DNA of 64,000 nucleotides from Streptomyces cyanogenus (GCF_017526105.1 NZ_CP071839.1:186001-250000), one strand, 5' to 3'. Positions 8,523 to 17,955 are shown, counted from the first letter of the stretch. Made by a program: numbers and translations. Notes: generated from the sequence alone by a model not told the origin.

Positions 8523-9760
8523 CGCACACAGGCCGCATCGGCTCCCACGTCATCGGCGTGCCGGTGATCCTCATCCGTTCCGACGTGCTGGCCAGGCACA
8601 GACCGGAGATCTGGACCTCACAGGACGGCCCGCCCGCGGACCCAGAGAGAGAACGCCTGCTGGCCGAGGCCACGATTCTCCACGAAATTCGCCACTTCCA
8701 CGACGCGTTGCTCTGCCCCCCGCTCTACGACCGCTTCATGGTCGAGGCCGAACGCAACTCGGTGGCCATGGCCGTCCTCGCCGACCTGTCGGAGAACGGC
8801 GAGCAGGATCCGGCAAGGAAAATCGGCGAAAAGCAACAGGCCCTCATCGACCTGCACCGCCAGACGGCTGCCGGCTTCCAGCAGCGCAACGCCGCGGCCT
8901 ACGAGCCCGCCCGGATCCCCGGCATCGGGCCCACGATCACCTTGGGCGACCTGCTGGAGGCGAACGCCGTCGTCACCGAACTGGTCTTCCTCCAGGAGTC
9001 CTTCCGGCAACGCGGCCGCGGCGAAAGCGGATACGACCACTGGCTGTCCCTGTTGTCGGCCCTGCCGGCGAAGTACACCAAAGTCATCGGTCGCTTCCTC
9101 CGCACCCGGGAATCCTTCGACGAGGATCTCCAGCGGGTGTCCCGCGTGTTGCTGCGCTGTCTCTACCGGCCCGAGCCGTCGGCCGCCGCGCTCAACGAGC
9201 TGGTCGGCCTTCCGGAGCGGGAGATCGATGCCCTGTGCCGTGACGAGGTCATCGCCGAACAGCTCGCGCGGACGACGGAGCGCCAGAACTATGCACTGTT
9301 CACGATGTGGGAGCCCCGGCATGCGCCCAGGCGGGTGTTCACCAACGCCCGTGACATCGCCGACCTCCATGCCTGGTGCAGGGCCCGGATGATGGAGTCG
9401 GGGTTCCGGGTCGACACGTATCTGAGCAACATCCGTGACTTCCCCGTGCCCGCCACCGGGTTCTTCGCCGACGCAGCGATGGTCGCCGAACGCCGGCTCC
9501 CGTTCGTCCGCAAGTCGGACATCAGGGCGGCCTACGGCGACGCCTTCTCGCTGTCCAGTGTCAAGGATCAGCAGCGGCGGGCGACGCTCGCCTGCGGCTT
9601 CTTCCCGACCTTCGGGACAGCACCCTGCCTGGAACTCCAACGCGTCGACCTCATGCTCGGGCTCCGGTTCGGCACACAGGGGCTCTTCGGTCAGAAGGTC
9701 ACCTACAACCACACGATGGACCAGGCCTATGTCATGACCTACCGCCAGTGGATGGAGTGA
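8519..9760 (+). CDS. Putative HEIRH-motif zinc metallopeptidase
   Basis: 413 residues. Residues 52-62 read TILHEIRHFHD, an HExxH zinc-binding motif (H55, E56, H59). Glutamates about 17-20 residues further on (VEAERN) are possible third ligands, so a gluzincin-like site is plausible but not proven. No signal peptide or membrane helix is visible, so it is probably cytoplasmic. The rest of the protein is not recognised; an FFPTFGTAPCLELQRVDLML segment near the C-terminus looks conserved. The GTG start overlaps the upstream stop by four bases, giving fixed stoichiometry with the small protein. Together with the divergent zinc-ribbon gene it may form a module. Confidence 0.7.
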   Translation: MTHTGRIGSHVIGVPVILIRSDVLARHRPEIWTSQDGPPADPERERLLAEATILHEIRHFHDALLCPPLYDRFMVEAERNSVAMAVLADLSENGEQDPARKIGEKQQALIDLHRQTAAGFQQRNAAAYEPARIPGIGPTITLGDLLEANAVVTELVFLQESFRQRGRGESGYDHWLSLLSALPAKYTKVIGRFLRTRESFDEDLQRVSRVLLRCLYRPEPSAAALNELVGLPEREIDALCRDEVIAEQLARTTERQNYALFTMWEPRHAPRRVFTNARDIADLHAWCRARMMESGFRVDTYLSNIRDFPVPATGFFADAAMVAERRLPFVRKSDIRAAYGDAFSLSSVKDQQRRATLACGFFPTFGTAPCLELQRVDLMLGLRFGTQGLFGQKVTYNHTMDQAYVMTYRQWME

Positions 9761-9957
9761 AACGCCCTGTGAACCGCCTGCGTGTTCTGAGGCGCAGTCG
9801 TGCCCAGGTCGTTGCCTCAGGGCCTCAGCGTGCGATGTCGTGCAGCCGCTCGAGCCGCTCCCGAGTCTTCTCGTCGGCCGGCATGTACGCGACCATGCGG
9901 GCGCCCGGGCGGCGCCGCTGGAACCGAGCTTGTCAGCGGCGCCTCCTACGGTCTTCA

Positions 9958-10240
9958 CATGGGTATCACCTCGGCCTGGTCCATCAGCGCCCACGACGAC
10001 GACTTCATCAGCGCTTTGGCTCCGCGGCTGCTCCCGCTGGGAACGCTGGTGCCGGGAGCCTCTGCCGGACTTCCGGACCTGGTGGAAGCCTTTCGGTCAG
10101 GTCTGCCGGAGGGAGGCGGACGCCTTGGACCCTTTCCTCGAGCCGACCGCTTCCGGGGAGCACGTGCAGAAGATGTACGACGGCCTGCCGCCCGACGAGG
10201 TCTTCTCACTGCTCACGGATGTGTGGGACCGAAAGAGCCG
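9958..10240 (+). pseudogene. Possible decayed gene, two frames
   Basis: ATG at about 9958 reads MGITSAWSISAHDDDFISAL and LPLGTLVPGASAGLPDLVEAF. Protein-like sequence then continues in another frame as RREADALDPFLEPTASGEHV and QKMYDGLPPDEVFSLLTDVW. A frameshift near 10095 would join them. The family is not recognised. The stretch from 10240 to 10557 holds nothing convincing apart from a coiled-coil-like minus-strand frame. Confidence 0.35.
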
Positions 10241-10557
10241 CCCGCACCCGACCCAGCTCGGCCTCGAGGTCCTCCACCCGCATCGCTGCGGCCGTCTGCC
10301 GCGCTTCCAAAACCGCCCTCGCCACCGCATTCGCGGCCACCACCCTGCTCGTGGCCGGGGTCTCGGTGTGCAAGCTGCTGCCAGGGCGCCGCTCCCACGC
10401 GTTCCTCATCGGCAGTCCTACCCCACCGCACCAGAACGGCTGACAGCGCGGCGACCGCACGAGCACCACGTGGTCGGAGCCCAGGCAATGGCCGAGGCCG
10501 CCGAGCCGTACCGTCCCCGCCACCGTCGTGAGGAGGAGGCCTGGGCCACGCGGCCGG

Positions 10558-11274
10558 TCAGTGCAGGATGCTGACGGCCCGGGCGATCACGAGGAGCGAG
10601 GTGAACAGAGCGGAAACGCTCTGGATACTCATCAGGAGCTTTGCGCGGGTCGACAGCGGCATCGTATCGGTCGGGCTGAACGCCGTGGAGTTCGTGACGG
10701 ACACGTAGAGGTAGTCCACGAGGGTGGGGACCCAGTCCGACGTGCCGCTGGCGCCGTCGGCCACTTCCTGGATGGCGTCGTCGTTCTCGTCTTGCGAAAA
10801 GCGGAAATCCGCCAGGGGCAGGGCCGAGCGGGGTGCCTGGGTGCGGCTGACCGGGCCGCCGCGGTCCAGCTCCCAGTAGGCCAGGCCGAAGACGATGATG
10901 TTGGTGAGCCACACCTGCAGCGCCGCCACCAGCAAGGACCGGCCGTCCTTCACCCCGGCGTACACCAGCTCGTGGACCAGGATGACCAGCGCCACCAGAT
11001 TGCTGACGGCGATGACCGCCACGAGCGTGAGGGAAAGCACCCGGAACGCCTTCGTCTGCCGGGTCAGACGCTTGGGGTTGATCGCGATCAGCGGAACGAG
11101 CAGCAGGCACTCCAGGGCGGGCAGCACGTAGCGCGGAGCCACCAGCAGCCGTTGCGGCAGGAACAGGTACAGGGCGATCGCGGCGAGCGTTGCGACGACC
11201 GCAGGCAGCCGAACTTCGCCCCTGCGTTCGTGACGGGGATGCCTGGTGCTCGCCTCCGCACGCGAACGTGCCAT
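10558..11274 (-). CDS. DUF1345 membrane protein
   Basis: 238 residues. After a short basic N-terminus there are helices at about 25-45 (VVATLAAIALYLFLPQRLL), 50-65, 80-105 (LSLTLVAVIAVSNLVALVIL), 112-135, and a C-terminal pair around DYLYVSVTNSTAFSPTDTMP and SVSALFTSLLVIARAV. The YLYVSVTNSTAFSPTD block, next to a C-terminal helix pair, is typical of DUF1345, a pore-like family of unknown role. GGAGGGAGC precedes the ATG at 11274. It stands alone, and upstream of it (11275-11500) nothing is recognised. Confidence 0.85.
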   Translation of the reverse strand: MARSRAEASTRHPRHERRGEVRLPAVVATLAAIALYLFLPQRLLVAPRYVLPALECLLLVPLIAINPKRLTRQTKAFRVLSLTLVAVIAVSNLVALVILVHELVYAGVKDGRSLLVAALQVWLTNIIVFGLAYWELDRGGPVSRTQAPRSALPLADFRFSQDENDDAIQEVADGASGTSDWVPTLVDYLYVSVTNSTAFSPTDTMPLSTRAKLLMSIQSVSALFTSLLVIARAVSILH

Positions 11275-11502
11275 ACCGACTGCTCCCTCCGGTCGCTGCC
11301 ATTGACAGCACCACGACGCCTGCGTCCTTCAACGGTGCAGGCCACCGGGCACCTCCACCATCTACCCCGAGTACCGCTCTCCCCCGCCTGCCTGGTCGGG
11401 CGCGCGGGCCGACGGGGTGATGTCACGACGGCACCTTCATCCTCGGCCCCTGGTATGCGCAGGCAGCGCAGACGCCGTCGCTCACATCCCGACGGCCGTT
11501 AG

Positions 11503-12221
11503 TCAGCAGTAGATGTACTCTCGATCCACCACCTCGTCGATCATGGTCAGGTAGACGGCGTTGTTCCTGTCGAAGACTGTCCGCCGCTGAAGCCGTTCCC
11601 AGCCCGCAAAGGCAAGCGGCTGGCACCGGGATGGTGGGGGTCGGCCACCACCGGAAGGCTTGTGCACTACGGGTCCGCGGCGATGCGGCTGAGTCACCAC
11701 CGATCTCGCACGCGGTCAGGAAGGTGACGTACTGCCGCAAGTCCCTGGGCACGGTGAGCGCGGTGGTGACGGCGTGGGGGGTGCTGCTCGGTACCTGCCC
11801 GCGGGTGACGGTCTCGATCTGCCGGCAGGTGGGGCGCCCCGCGCGGGACCAGGCGTCCCGCAGGGCCCGGCTGAGGTCGAGCTCGTCGTGGACGTACCGG
11901 GGCTTGGGCACGACCGTCGAGCGGCGCGCCGCCCGCTTGCCGGCCGATGGCCTCGGCCGCAGGGGAGTGCAGATGCCTGACCTCTGCGATGAGGCAGTAG
12001 TCCGCGTCCTCGGTCACGCATGCCTGCGCGTAGGCCTCGAAGACGTCGGCGCTGGCCCAGTGGCCGCGGGCGGCCAGGTTCAGGTGCGCCGGCGGGTAGT
12101 TGGCGCGAGTGGCGAGCTCCATGTAGGTCAGACCCACCGAGCGCCGCACGGACCGCAGGATTTCGGCGGCCCTGCCCATCGCGGGGATCGTGTGGTCGAC
12201 CAGTGCTTCCGGACGTCCCAT
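11503..12221 (-). pseudogene. XRE-type HTH regulator, frameshifted
   Basis: ATG 12221 begins MGRPEALVDHTIPAMGRAAE, then LRSVRRSVGLTYMELATRAN, the HTH of a Streptomyces XRE-like family. The frame is lost near 11930 and continues in another frame as PKPRYVHDELDLSRALRDAW, PTCRQIETVTRG and LRQYVTFLTACEIG, which repeat the fold typical of these proteins. A third frame at the end gives GWERLQRRTVFDRNNAVYLT. At least two frameshifts are needed, so it is probably a pseudogene. It lies downstream of the remnant at 12229-12500. Confidence 0.6.
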
Positions 12222-12228
12222 GGCGGCC

Positions 12229-12500
12229 TCAGCTCCCCGCCCCGGAGGCCAGGGCGGCCTTGAGCAGACGCCGCAACAGGCGTCCCACCGCCCTGGCGAA
12301 TGCTCGCGGCGCCCAGAACCGCCACGGCGCCGCCGGCGGACAGCAGGACGGCGATGTCCTGCAGCCGGGAAGGGAGTAAGACCTGCGGCGTGCCCAGACC
12401 TGCGGCGTGCCCAGGCGAGAGCCGGCGGAGCGGCAACAACTCACTGCCGCGGGCCGGACCACTGCTGCAACCCCTGTGAGCAGGACCGGGGTCCACAACA
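12229..12500 (-). other. Possible decayed small membrane or effector-associated protein
   Basis: Minus-strand frames show RLQDIAVLLSAGGAVAVLGA, then (in another frame) FARAVGRLLRRLLKAALASG. A helix followed by an Arg-rich helix is like the small effector-associated components found beside XRE-type proteins in Streptomyces. A frameshift separates the pieces. Weak evidence; the stretch 12501-12644 holds nothing recognisable. Confidence 0.25.
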
Positions 12501-12644
12501 CCGTACGTGCTGCGTCGCTAAAGCGTTCCTTTTGCGTATGAAGTGCGTACGGGTGTCCGTCGAGGCCTACCGGTGCCGGCTGCGTGGGGGCCAGCGGAGG
12601 GCTGATTGTTGCTGCTCGGGGGACGCTAGTCGTTGGGACCCGGG

Positions 12645-13595
12645 TCAGGGACGCGCCGCCCCCTGCCGCAGGGTGGGCGGGCTGCCCAGGCGACGGGCCA
12701 GCCCCGGTTCTTCGGCCACGACCGCGCCCACGCTGATGCTGAGCGCGACGGCGACGCAGACCACGATCAGCCACGACAGCATCACGAAGACCGAACCCAG
12801 GGGGCCGTACTCGGCGAGGGTGCGGTCGAGCGCCCGCGGCATGTACAGCCGGGCGGTCACGGTCAGCGCGGTCAGGGCGGCCGCCGTGATCACCGCGCCG
12901 GGCAGCAGGGGTCTCCAGCCGATCAGGCCGCCGAGCAACAGGTGCTGGGTCCACCACCACAGGCCCGTCAAGCCCACCAGGGTCATCGGGATGCCCAGCC
13001 AGGGCCCGGCACCGAACCCCTCGTGCAGGGGACCTTGCATCATCAGGGCCGCCAGCCACAGCACGATCCAGGCCAGCCACCGCCACGGGGCGATCCTGGT
13101 GCCCGCCCGGGGGATCTTCCAGGCCCGTTTGCACAGCCGCTGCACCGCCCTGCTCATCGCGGTGGCCGACAGCAGCACCATCAGCCCGCCCACCACGCCC
13201 GTGGCCTGCCGCAGATCACCCGTCGCCGGCTCCAGGGCGTGTTCGAGTTCGCTGTTCACCGCGCCCGTGAGCCCGAACACGATGCGCAGGGACGTGACCA
13301 TCTGGTGCCGTACCGGAGGCGGGGCGTAGGCGGCGACCACGAAGAGCAGCGGGACCGCGGTCAGGAAGGACTCCGCCGCCAGCCGGGTGGCGGAGTCGAA
13401 GATGTTCACCGACACCATGCGCTCGGCGAGGCGGGTGACGATCGGGAACCGGTCCTCCGCCCGGGTGTGCGCGGTCCGGGCACGGACGGCGATCCGATGG
13501 GTCCAGCCCCGCCGCCGGGACGCCCCGGCCCGCCGGCGCCGCGGACGGGGCCGGCTCTGCGGCGGCGCTCCTGAGCTCCGCGGCGTACTCGGCAT
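12645..13595 (-). CDS. YihY/virulence factor BrkB family membrane protein
   Basis: 316 residues from ATG 13595, which has GGAGGGAGC upstream. After an Arg-rich N-terminal 50 residues the protein has about six membrane helices: SFLTAVPLLFVVAAYAPPPV, the segment around VVGGLMVLLSATAMSRAVQ, WLAWIVLWLAALMMQGPL, IPMTLVGLTGLWWWTQHLLL, GAVITAAALTALTVTARLYM and SVFVMLSWLIVVCVAVALS. The order and the final EEPGLARRLG tail fit the YihY/BrkB family, possible transporters of unknown substrate. It is monocistronic. The earlier idea that it extends to 13973 is rejected because the start with the ribosome site fits the family. Confidence 0.85.
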   Translation of the reverse strand: MPSTPRSSGAPPQSRPRPRRRRAGASRRRGWTHRIAVRARTAHTRAEDRFPIVTRLAERMVSVNIFDSATRLAAESFLTAVPLLFVVAAYAPPPVRHQMVTSLRIVFGLTGAVNSELEHALEPATGDLRQATGVVGGLMVLLSATAMSRAVQRLCKRAWKIPRAGTRIAPWRWLAWIVLWLAALMMQGPLHEGFGAGPWLGIPMTLVGLTGLWWWTQHLLLGGLIGWRPLLPGAVITAAALTALTVTARLYMPRALDRTLAEYGPLGSVFVMLSWLIVVCVAVALSISVGAVVAEEPGLARRLGSPPTLRQGAARP

Positions 13596-13719
13596 GGCGT
13601 TGCTCCCTCCTGCCACCAGGGTGGGGGAAACAGCGCGCTCCAGCACGTCAGGTCTTCGCCGCCCACCCACCGACCGGCGTGGCCGAGTTCGGCGCCCGCC
13701 GCACCCGCACCCGCACCCG

Positions 13720-13985
13720 CCTGGGGGTGTCCACGTCACCAGGCGCAGTGCCACCGCCGCGATCCCCACCTGTACGCTCTCCCCCCAGGTCAGCTCCGAG
13801 GCGTCGGCCTCCATGCCGTCCCCGAAGACCACCATCCGGTCCGACTCCACGGTCGCCCGCAGCGCCCGCCCCCGTTCCAGCTCACCCGCGACCTTCGCCG
13901 TCCCGGTCGTTGGGGAGGGCCACGCCTCGCGCACGAACCACAGCAGCCGCGGATCGCGCGGCGCGGGCAGCACGGTGGTGCCACC
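13720..13985 (-). pseudogene. C-terminal remnant, possibly NAD-kinase-like
   Basis: The frame reads PRDPRLLWFVREAWPSPTTG, then LRATVESDRMVVFGDGMEAD and ELTWGESVQVGIAAVALRLV. A 'VVFGDG...L.WG..V.V......LRLV' end resembles the C-terminal beta-sandwich of NAD kinases, but this is by eye only. The N-terminal part is missing, and no stop follows before the YihY gene. Confidence 0.35.
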
Positions 13986-14039
13986 GCGCTCCAGCCACAG
14001 CGAGCGCAGCCACCCAGTGACGTCTCACACGCAGGGCGT

Positions 14040-14300
14040 TAAAAGAGGGAGCCTCACGGGCCCGTCGCCGGTCGACCGGGGCCGGACCGTATCCAAACAC
14101 CGCCTGATCACCTAAACCCACGCCGCGTCAGCTCAAGGCCGCCCGCCGGCCTCCCACGTCCTCTGCGGTTGGTGGCCTGGTCGGCGGGCTCCGCGATCGT
14201 CCACCAGATTCCCCGGCCCACTCGTGGTAGCCCGGTTGGCGCGGGAACAGTACGCCTTGTCGCCCCGCACACGCTGTGGACGCACACGGGAACGGCCGAG
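14040..14300. mobile_element. Two IS5-type fragments in opposite orientation
   Basis: On the plus strand 14040-14117 reads GSLTGPSPVDRGRTVSKHRL, the same block as the copy at about 22370. On the minus strand 14125-14300 reads RVRGDKAYCSRANRA and WWTIAEPADQATNRRGRG, the tail of a different IS5-type transposase. The two scars abut each other. Confidence 0.7.
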
Positions 14301-14649
14301 TCCAGCGCGGGGCACGGCTGCCGCCGACCGAGGGCTACGGCTGCCCCCACGTCACCGACTGGGTGGCCGACAAGACCCGCTGGTGTCTGAGCGTCGACAC
14401 CCGTCAACAGTTTGCTGGCTCTGTTCACGATCGACAGCAGATGTTCACCAGTTTCGACCGCACCGTGGAACCTTGAGGAATCGAACAACCTGGGTGCCTC
14501 ACCCGCTCGTGGATCAAGCCTGCGGGCCTGACGTCGGCGCCCCTCCCCGGGGCTTGGTGGCTCAGTGCACGTCCTCGGGTTGCCGACCTCGGACCCGGCC
14601 CGCTGCGTGAGCACCCTAAGGTCGCGTTCGGCTGAGGGAGCGACGTTGG
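14301..14649. other. Intergenic stretch with a possible decayed frame
   Basis: A plus-strand frame near 14337 gives CPHVTDWVADKTRWCLSVD, which looks like a piece of an unrecognised small protein of IS-adjacent type. Nothing else supports a gene here. Confidence 0.3.
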
Positions 14650-15273
14650 TCACGCGGCGCGCGGTGGTAGCCAGGTGTCGATGGCCGCCGTCAGCTGATG
14701 GAGTTGGGTGAAGAGGTGTGTGTTCATGCCGAGGGCCTGGGCTGCGTGCACGTTCTCCTCGCGGTCGTCGACGAAAAGGAAGTCGGCCGGGGCGGCCCGC
14801 AGGGCGCTGACGCAGTGGTGGAACGCCGCCGGGTCCGGCTTCGCCGCCTTGATCTTCCCGGAGAAGGCGACGAGGACGAGGTTCCGCAGCCAGGGCTGCG
14901 CGGCGAGGAAGGCGTCCGCGTGGTCGGACGGGATGTTGGACAGCACTGCGACCTCGGCGCGGTCCCGCAGGCCCTGCGCGTAGGTGACCATGTGCTCGTC
15001 GACCCCGGACCAGCTGTCGATGTCGGCGAGCCGCAGCTCCTCGATCGTGTCGGTGTCGACGGGGCGCGACAGCCGTCGCAGGACGGTGGTCCAGTACGCG
15101 GCCGCGGTCTGCTGGGCGGCGTCGTAGGGCGGGCGGCAGGCCCAGTAGGCGTCGACGAAGGCGTCGGCGGGTGCGCCGCACCGGGCGGCCATCCGTTCCA
15201 GGGCGCCGGGGCGTTGGTGGCAGGCGATGACCCCGAAGAGGTCGAACAGCACGATGCGTCGGTCCGTGGACAA
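14650..15273 (-). CDS. HAD-superfamily hydrolase
   Basis: 207 residues from TTG 15273. AGGAAGG stands about 8 bases upstream and translation begins STDRRIVLFDLFGVIACHQR. Motif I is degenerate: FDLFG rather than DxD, with the second Asp replaced by Phe or Leu as in some HAD proteins with epoxide-hydrolase-like or dehalogenase-like sequences. Motif II is VLSNIPSD, motif III KIKAAKPDPAAF and motif IV FLFVDDREENV, all intact. An upstream ATG at 15348 would overlap the MFS gene by 17 bases. It is transcribed with the MFS exporter upstream. Substrate unknown. Confidence 0.8.
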   Translation of the reverse strand: MSTDRRIVLFDLFGVIACHQRPGALERMAARCGAPADAFVDAYWACRPPYDAAQQTAAAYWTTVLRRLSRPVDTDTIEELRLADIDSWSGVDEHMVTYAQGLRDRAEVAVLSNIPSDHADAFLAAQPWLRNLVLVAFSGKIKAAKPDPAAFHHCVSALRAAPADFLFVDDREENVHAAQALGMNTHLFTQLHQLTAAIDTWLPPRAA

Positions 15274-15331
15274 GGTGGGGGGCCTTCCTGGTCGGTGGTG
15301 CGGGTAGGCGGGGTGCCGGTGCGGCACGGTG

Positions 15332-16561
15332 TCAGGGTCGTGCCGCACCGGCGGTCAGCTGCTGGCGGGACGCCGGCTCGGGTTCCGGCTCGGACGTGGC
15401 GCCGGAGCCGGTGCGCAGGATGCCGGCGGCTATGGCGGTGGTGGCGCAGAGCAGGGTCAGCAGCAGGAATGTGTGGTTCAGCGCGGTGAGGTGGGTCAGC
15501 CAGCCGATGACGGCGGGTCCGGCGAGCATGCCGAGATAGCCGAGCCCGGCGACCCGGGAGACGTTCGAGCCGGCCGCGGCGGGGTCGGCGTGGCCGGCGG
15601 CGCTGAACAGCTGGGGGATGCAGCCCGACAGGCCCAGGCCGAACAGGGCCCAGCCCACGAACGCGGCCCATGTCGACGGGGCGAGGGCGGCGATCGTGAT
15701 CCCGACGGCGGCCGTGGCCGAGCCGTAGCGCAGGACCGCCATCGCCCCGAACCGCGCGGCGACCCGGTCCGCGAGGAGACGACCGATGGTCATCGCCGCA
15801 GCGAACGTGCCGTATCCGAAGGCGGCGGTGCTTGCCGGAGCGCCGAGGACGTCCTTGAGGTGCAGGGTGCTCCAGTCGTTGGCGGCCCCCTCACACAGCA
15901 TCGTCGTCAACGCGAGCGCGGCCAGGATCCAGATCCGCCCGGCGATGCCGCGCCGCCTGGCGGCTGGAGCCTGCTCGGCAGGAGTGGCGGCGACAGTGGC
16001 GGGTGTCCCGGGCAGCAGGCCGCGGGTCAATGCCAGTGCGATCACGATGCCGAGCGCGGCGGAGGCGCCGAGCGCGGCGACCGGGCTCATGCCGGCGTCG
16101 GCGGCGCCGGCCGCGGCGAGTGCGGCGATGACGCCGCCGACGGAGAAGGTGGCGTGGAAGGCCGACATGACGGGCCGGCCGTAGGCCTTCTCCACATGGA
16201 CGGCGTGGGCGTTCATGCTCACGTCCAGACAGCCGTTGCAGAAGCCGAAGGCCAGCAGGGCCCCTGCCAGTGTCCACGGGTCGCGGGCCAGGCCGGGCAG
16301 GACCAGGGCGGCGCTGGCCAGGACCCCGGTGGTGGGGACCACTAGGCGTGTTCCGAGGCGGTCGGTCAGGGGGCCGACCACCTGCATGCCGGTGAAGGCT
16401 CCGAGCCCGAGCAGCACCAGAAGGCTCCCGAGGGTGGCGTGGCTGAGGCCCACCCGCGTCTCGATGGCGGGGATGTGGACCACCCAGGTGCCCATCAGGG
16501 TGCCGGCCAGGACGAAGTAGATGAAGGTCGCCGCGCGGGCGGCTCGTAGCGAAGGGTTCAC
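15332..16561 (-). CDS. Major facilitator superfamily transporter
   Basis: 409 residues with about 12 membrane helices. They begin ATFIYFVLAGTLMGTWVVHI and include LLVLLGLGAFTGMQVVGPLT before the conserved DRLGTR loop. GFCNGCLDVSMNAHAVHVEK and FHATFSVGGVIAALAAAG resemble the FucP/YbjJ-like MFS group. GTG 16561 is preferred to ATG 16582 because the latter lies inside the operator repeat at 16572. It is divergent to the DeoR regulator and followed by the HAD hydrolase, suggesting regulated sugar-like or phosphorylated-metabolite handling. Substrate unknown. Confidence 0.85.
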   Translation of the reverse strand: MNPSLRAARAATFIYFVLAGTLMGTWVVHIPAIETRVGLSHATLGSLLVLLGLGAFTGMQVVGPLTDRLGTRLVVPTTGVLASAALVLPGLARDPWTLAGALLAFGFCNGCLDVSMNAHAVHVEKAYGRPVMSAFHATFSVGGVIAALAAAGAADAGMSPVAALGASAALGIVIALALTRGLLPGTPATVAATPAEQAPAARRRGIAGRIWILAALALTTMLCEGAANDWSTLHLKDVLGAPASTAAFGYGTFAAAMTIGRLLADRVAARFGAMAVLRYGSATAAVGITIAALAPSTWAAFVGWALFGLGLSGCIPQLFSAAGHADPAAAGSNVSRVAGLGYLGMLAGPAVIGWLTHLTALNHTFLLLTLLCATTAIAAGILRTGSGATSEPEPEPASRQQLTAGAARP

Positions 16562-16571
16562 ACCACCAACC

Positions 16572-16630
16572 GTAACGAACATGATTGGTGTTTGAAAGCC
16601 TGCTTTTCGAACGCATTGAATGTTCGTTAC
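16572..16630. promoter_or_regulatory. Wide inverted repeat, DeoR operator candidate
   Basis: GTAACGAACAT (16572-16582) and ATGTTCGTTAC (16620-16630) are a perfect 11-base inverted pair, with 37 bases between, in the MFS/DeoR divergent promoter. Centre-to-centre spacing is 48 bases, about 4.6 helical turns. DeoR-family proteins are known to bind separated sites; the assignment here is by position. Confidence 0.65.
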
Positions 16631-16652
16631 TGAGTGGTGTTCAATCGCGGGT

Positions 16653-17414
16653 ATGAGCAACGCAGACCGTCACTCCGTGATCGCGCAGGCCGTCAGGGAG
16701 TCGGGCCAGGTCACCGTCCACGACCTCGTCGCGCTGACCGGCGCATCCGAGATGACCATCCGGCGTGACCTCGACGTGCTCGCCGGCCAGGGCGTGCTCG
16801 AACGCGTCCGCGGCGGCGCGCGGACCCTGCTGCTGCGGGGCGAGGAGCCGCCCTTCGCGCTGCGCGCCCGCGAGGCCGTCGACGCCAAGCGCCGGATCGC
16901 CGCCGAGGTGTCCTCGCTCATCGCCGACGGCGAGAGCGTCCTGTTGGACAGCGGCACCACCTGCCTGGAGGTCGCCCGTCTCCTGCGCGAGCGGCCGGTC
17001 ACCGTGATGCCCCTGTCCCTCCAGGCCATCCACGTCCTCAGCGAGCCCCCGGGCCAGGCCACGCTGATGGTGCCCGGCGGACGGCCCCGCGCCGCCGAAG
17101 GAGCCCTGACCGGCCCCCTCACCCTCGCCTCACTGGCCGCGCTGCGTTTCGACACCGCGGTCATCGGCTGCTGTGGCCTGAGTGCCACCGAGGGCCTGAC
17201 CGCCTACGACCTCGACGACGCCGCGGTGAAGAAGGCGGGCATCGCCTCAGCCCGCCGCCTCGTCGTCGCCGCGGACGGCGGCAAACTCGGCCGCACCGCC
17301 TACGCCTTCGTCGGCCCCGCCACGCTCCTGCACACCCTCGTCACCGACCCCACCGCGCCCGCCCACGAGGTCGCCGCACTCGAAGGTTCCGGAACCGTCG
17401 TCAAAGCCGTCTGA
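16653..17414 (+). CDS. DeoR/GlpR-family transcriptional regulator
   Basis: 253 residues from ATG 16653 (MSNADRHSVIAQAVRESGQV). The N-terminal HTH is VHDLVALTGASEMTIRRDLD, exactly the DeoR signature (S-x-x-TIRRDL). The C-terminal sensor domain has ILLDSGTT-like ESVLLDSGTTCLEVARLL, then FDTAVIGCCGLSATEGL and VVAADGGKLGRTAYAFVGP, typical of the phospho-sugar-binding DeoRC domain. It is divergent from the MFS-HAD pair and probably represses it until a phosphorylated sugar is bound. Confidence 0.9.
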   Translation: MSNADRHSVIAQAVRESGQVTVHDLVALTGASEMTIRRDLDVLAGQGVLERVRGGARTLLLRGEEPPFALRAREAVDAKRRIAAEVSSLIADGESVLLDSGTTCLEVARLLRERPVTVMPLSLQAIHVLSEPPGQATLMVPGGRPRAAEGALTGPLTLASLAALRFDTAVIGCCGLSATEGLTAYDLDDAAVKKAGIASARRLVVAADGGKLGRTAYAFVGPATLLHTLVTDPTAPAHEVAALEGSGTVVKAV

Positions 17415-17639
17415 CGAAACGGCCGAGCCGCAAACCCTCGTCGATGACGAGCCACTCACCCGGGAAGCGAAGCGCAGCCCAGGCCAGAGTCGGACCAGCC
17501 GCATCGACCCGAGCAATCGACCAGCCCGACAAGGCCAGTGCTGTCGAAACTCGTGAACATCCGCTGTCGGAACTCGGGTTCTGATTCGCTTTCGTCGGTC
17601 GTCACCAATCTCGGCCGCTACCAGCTGCTGATCCGCCGC

Positions 17640-17931
17640 GACTGAACGAGCACCGGGTCCGCCGCTACCCCTCGTGGGCCCGCTGGGTCACCCTCGCGGT
17701 GCCGGCCCACGCCTTCCTCGCCGTCGTCCGCGCTCACGAACACGCACACCGACCCACGCCGGACGACCTGACCCCGATGTACCTGCAATGAGATCTGCCG
17801 CCCGTTCATCGCCCGTGTCGTCCGGCCCGTCCGCGACACGGTCCACCGGCTCGGCCGGTCCGACTGGCGCCGCCAGCAGACACGATCACGTACCAGTCAC
17901 CACCGGCGGCAAGCCGCATCCCCAGACGTGA
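17640..17931 (+). mobile_element. IS701-family transposase C-terminal remnant
   Basis: One frame gives EHRVRRYPSWARWVTLAVPA and HAFLAVVRAHEHAH, then a shifted frame gives RPVRDTVHRLGRSDWRRQQT. This is the end of an IS701-type transposase with a frameshift near 17790. The N-terminal two-thirds is absent. The stretch 17415-17639 before it holds nothing recognisable. Confidence 0.75.
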
Positions 17932-17955
17932 AGATCACGATCTACAGCTGGAATA

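Noticed and set aside
10206..10523. Coiled-coil-like minus-strand frame
   Set aside because: Only a short stretch looks helical, with no start context; it lies in decayed DNA.
12645..13973. YihY gene extended to 13973
   Set aside because: ATG 13595 has GGAGGGAGC; the upstream part resembles a separate C-terminal remnant.
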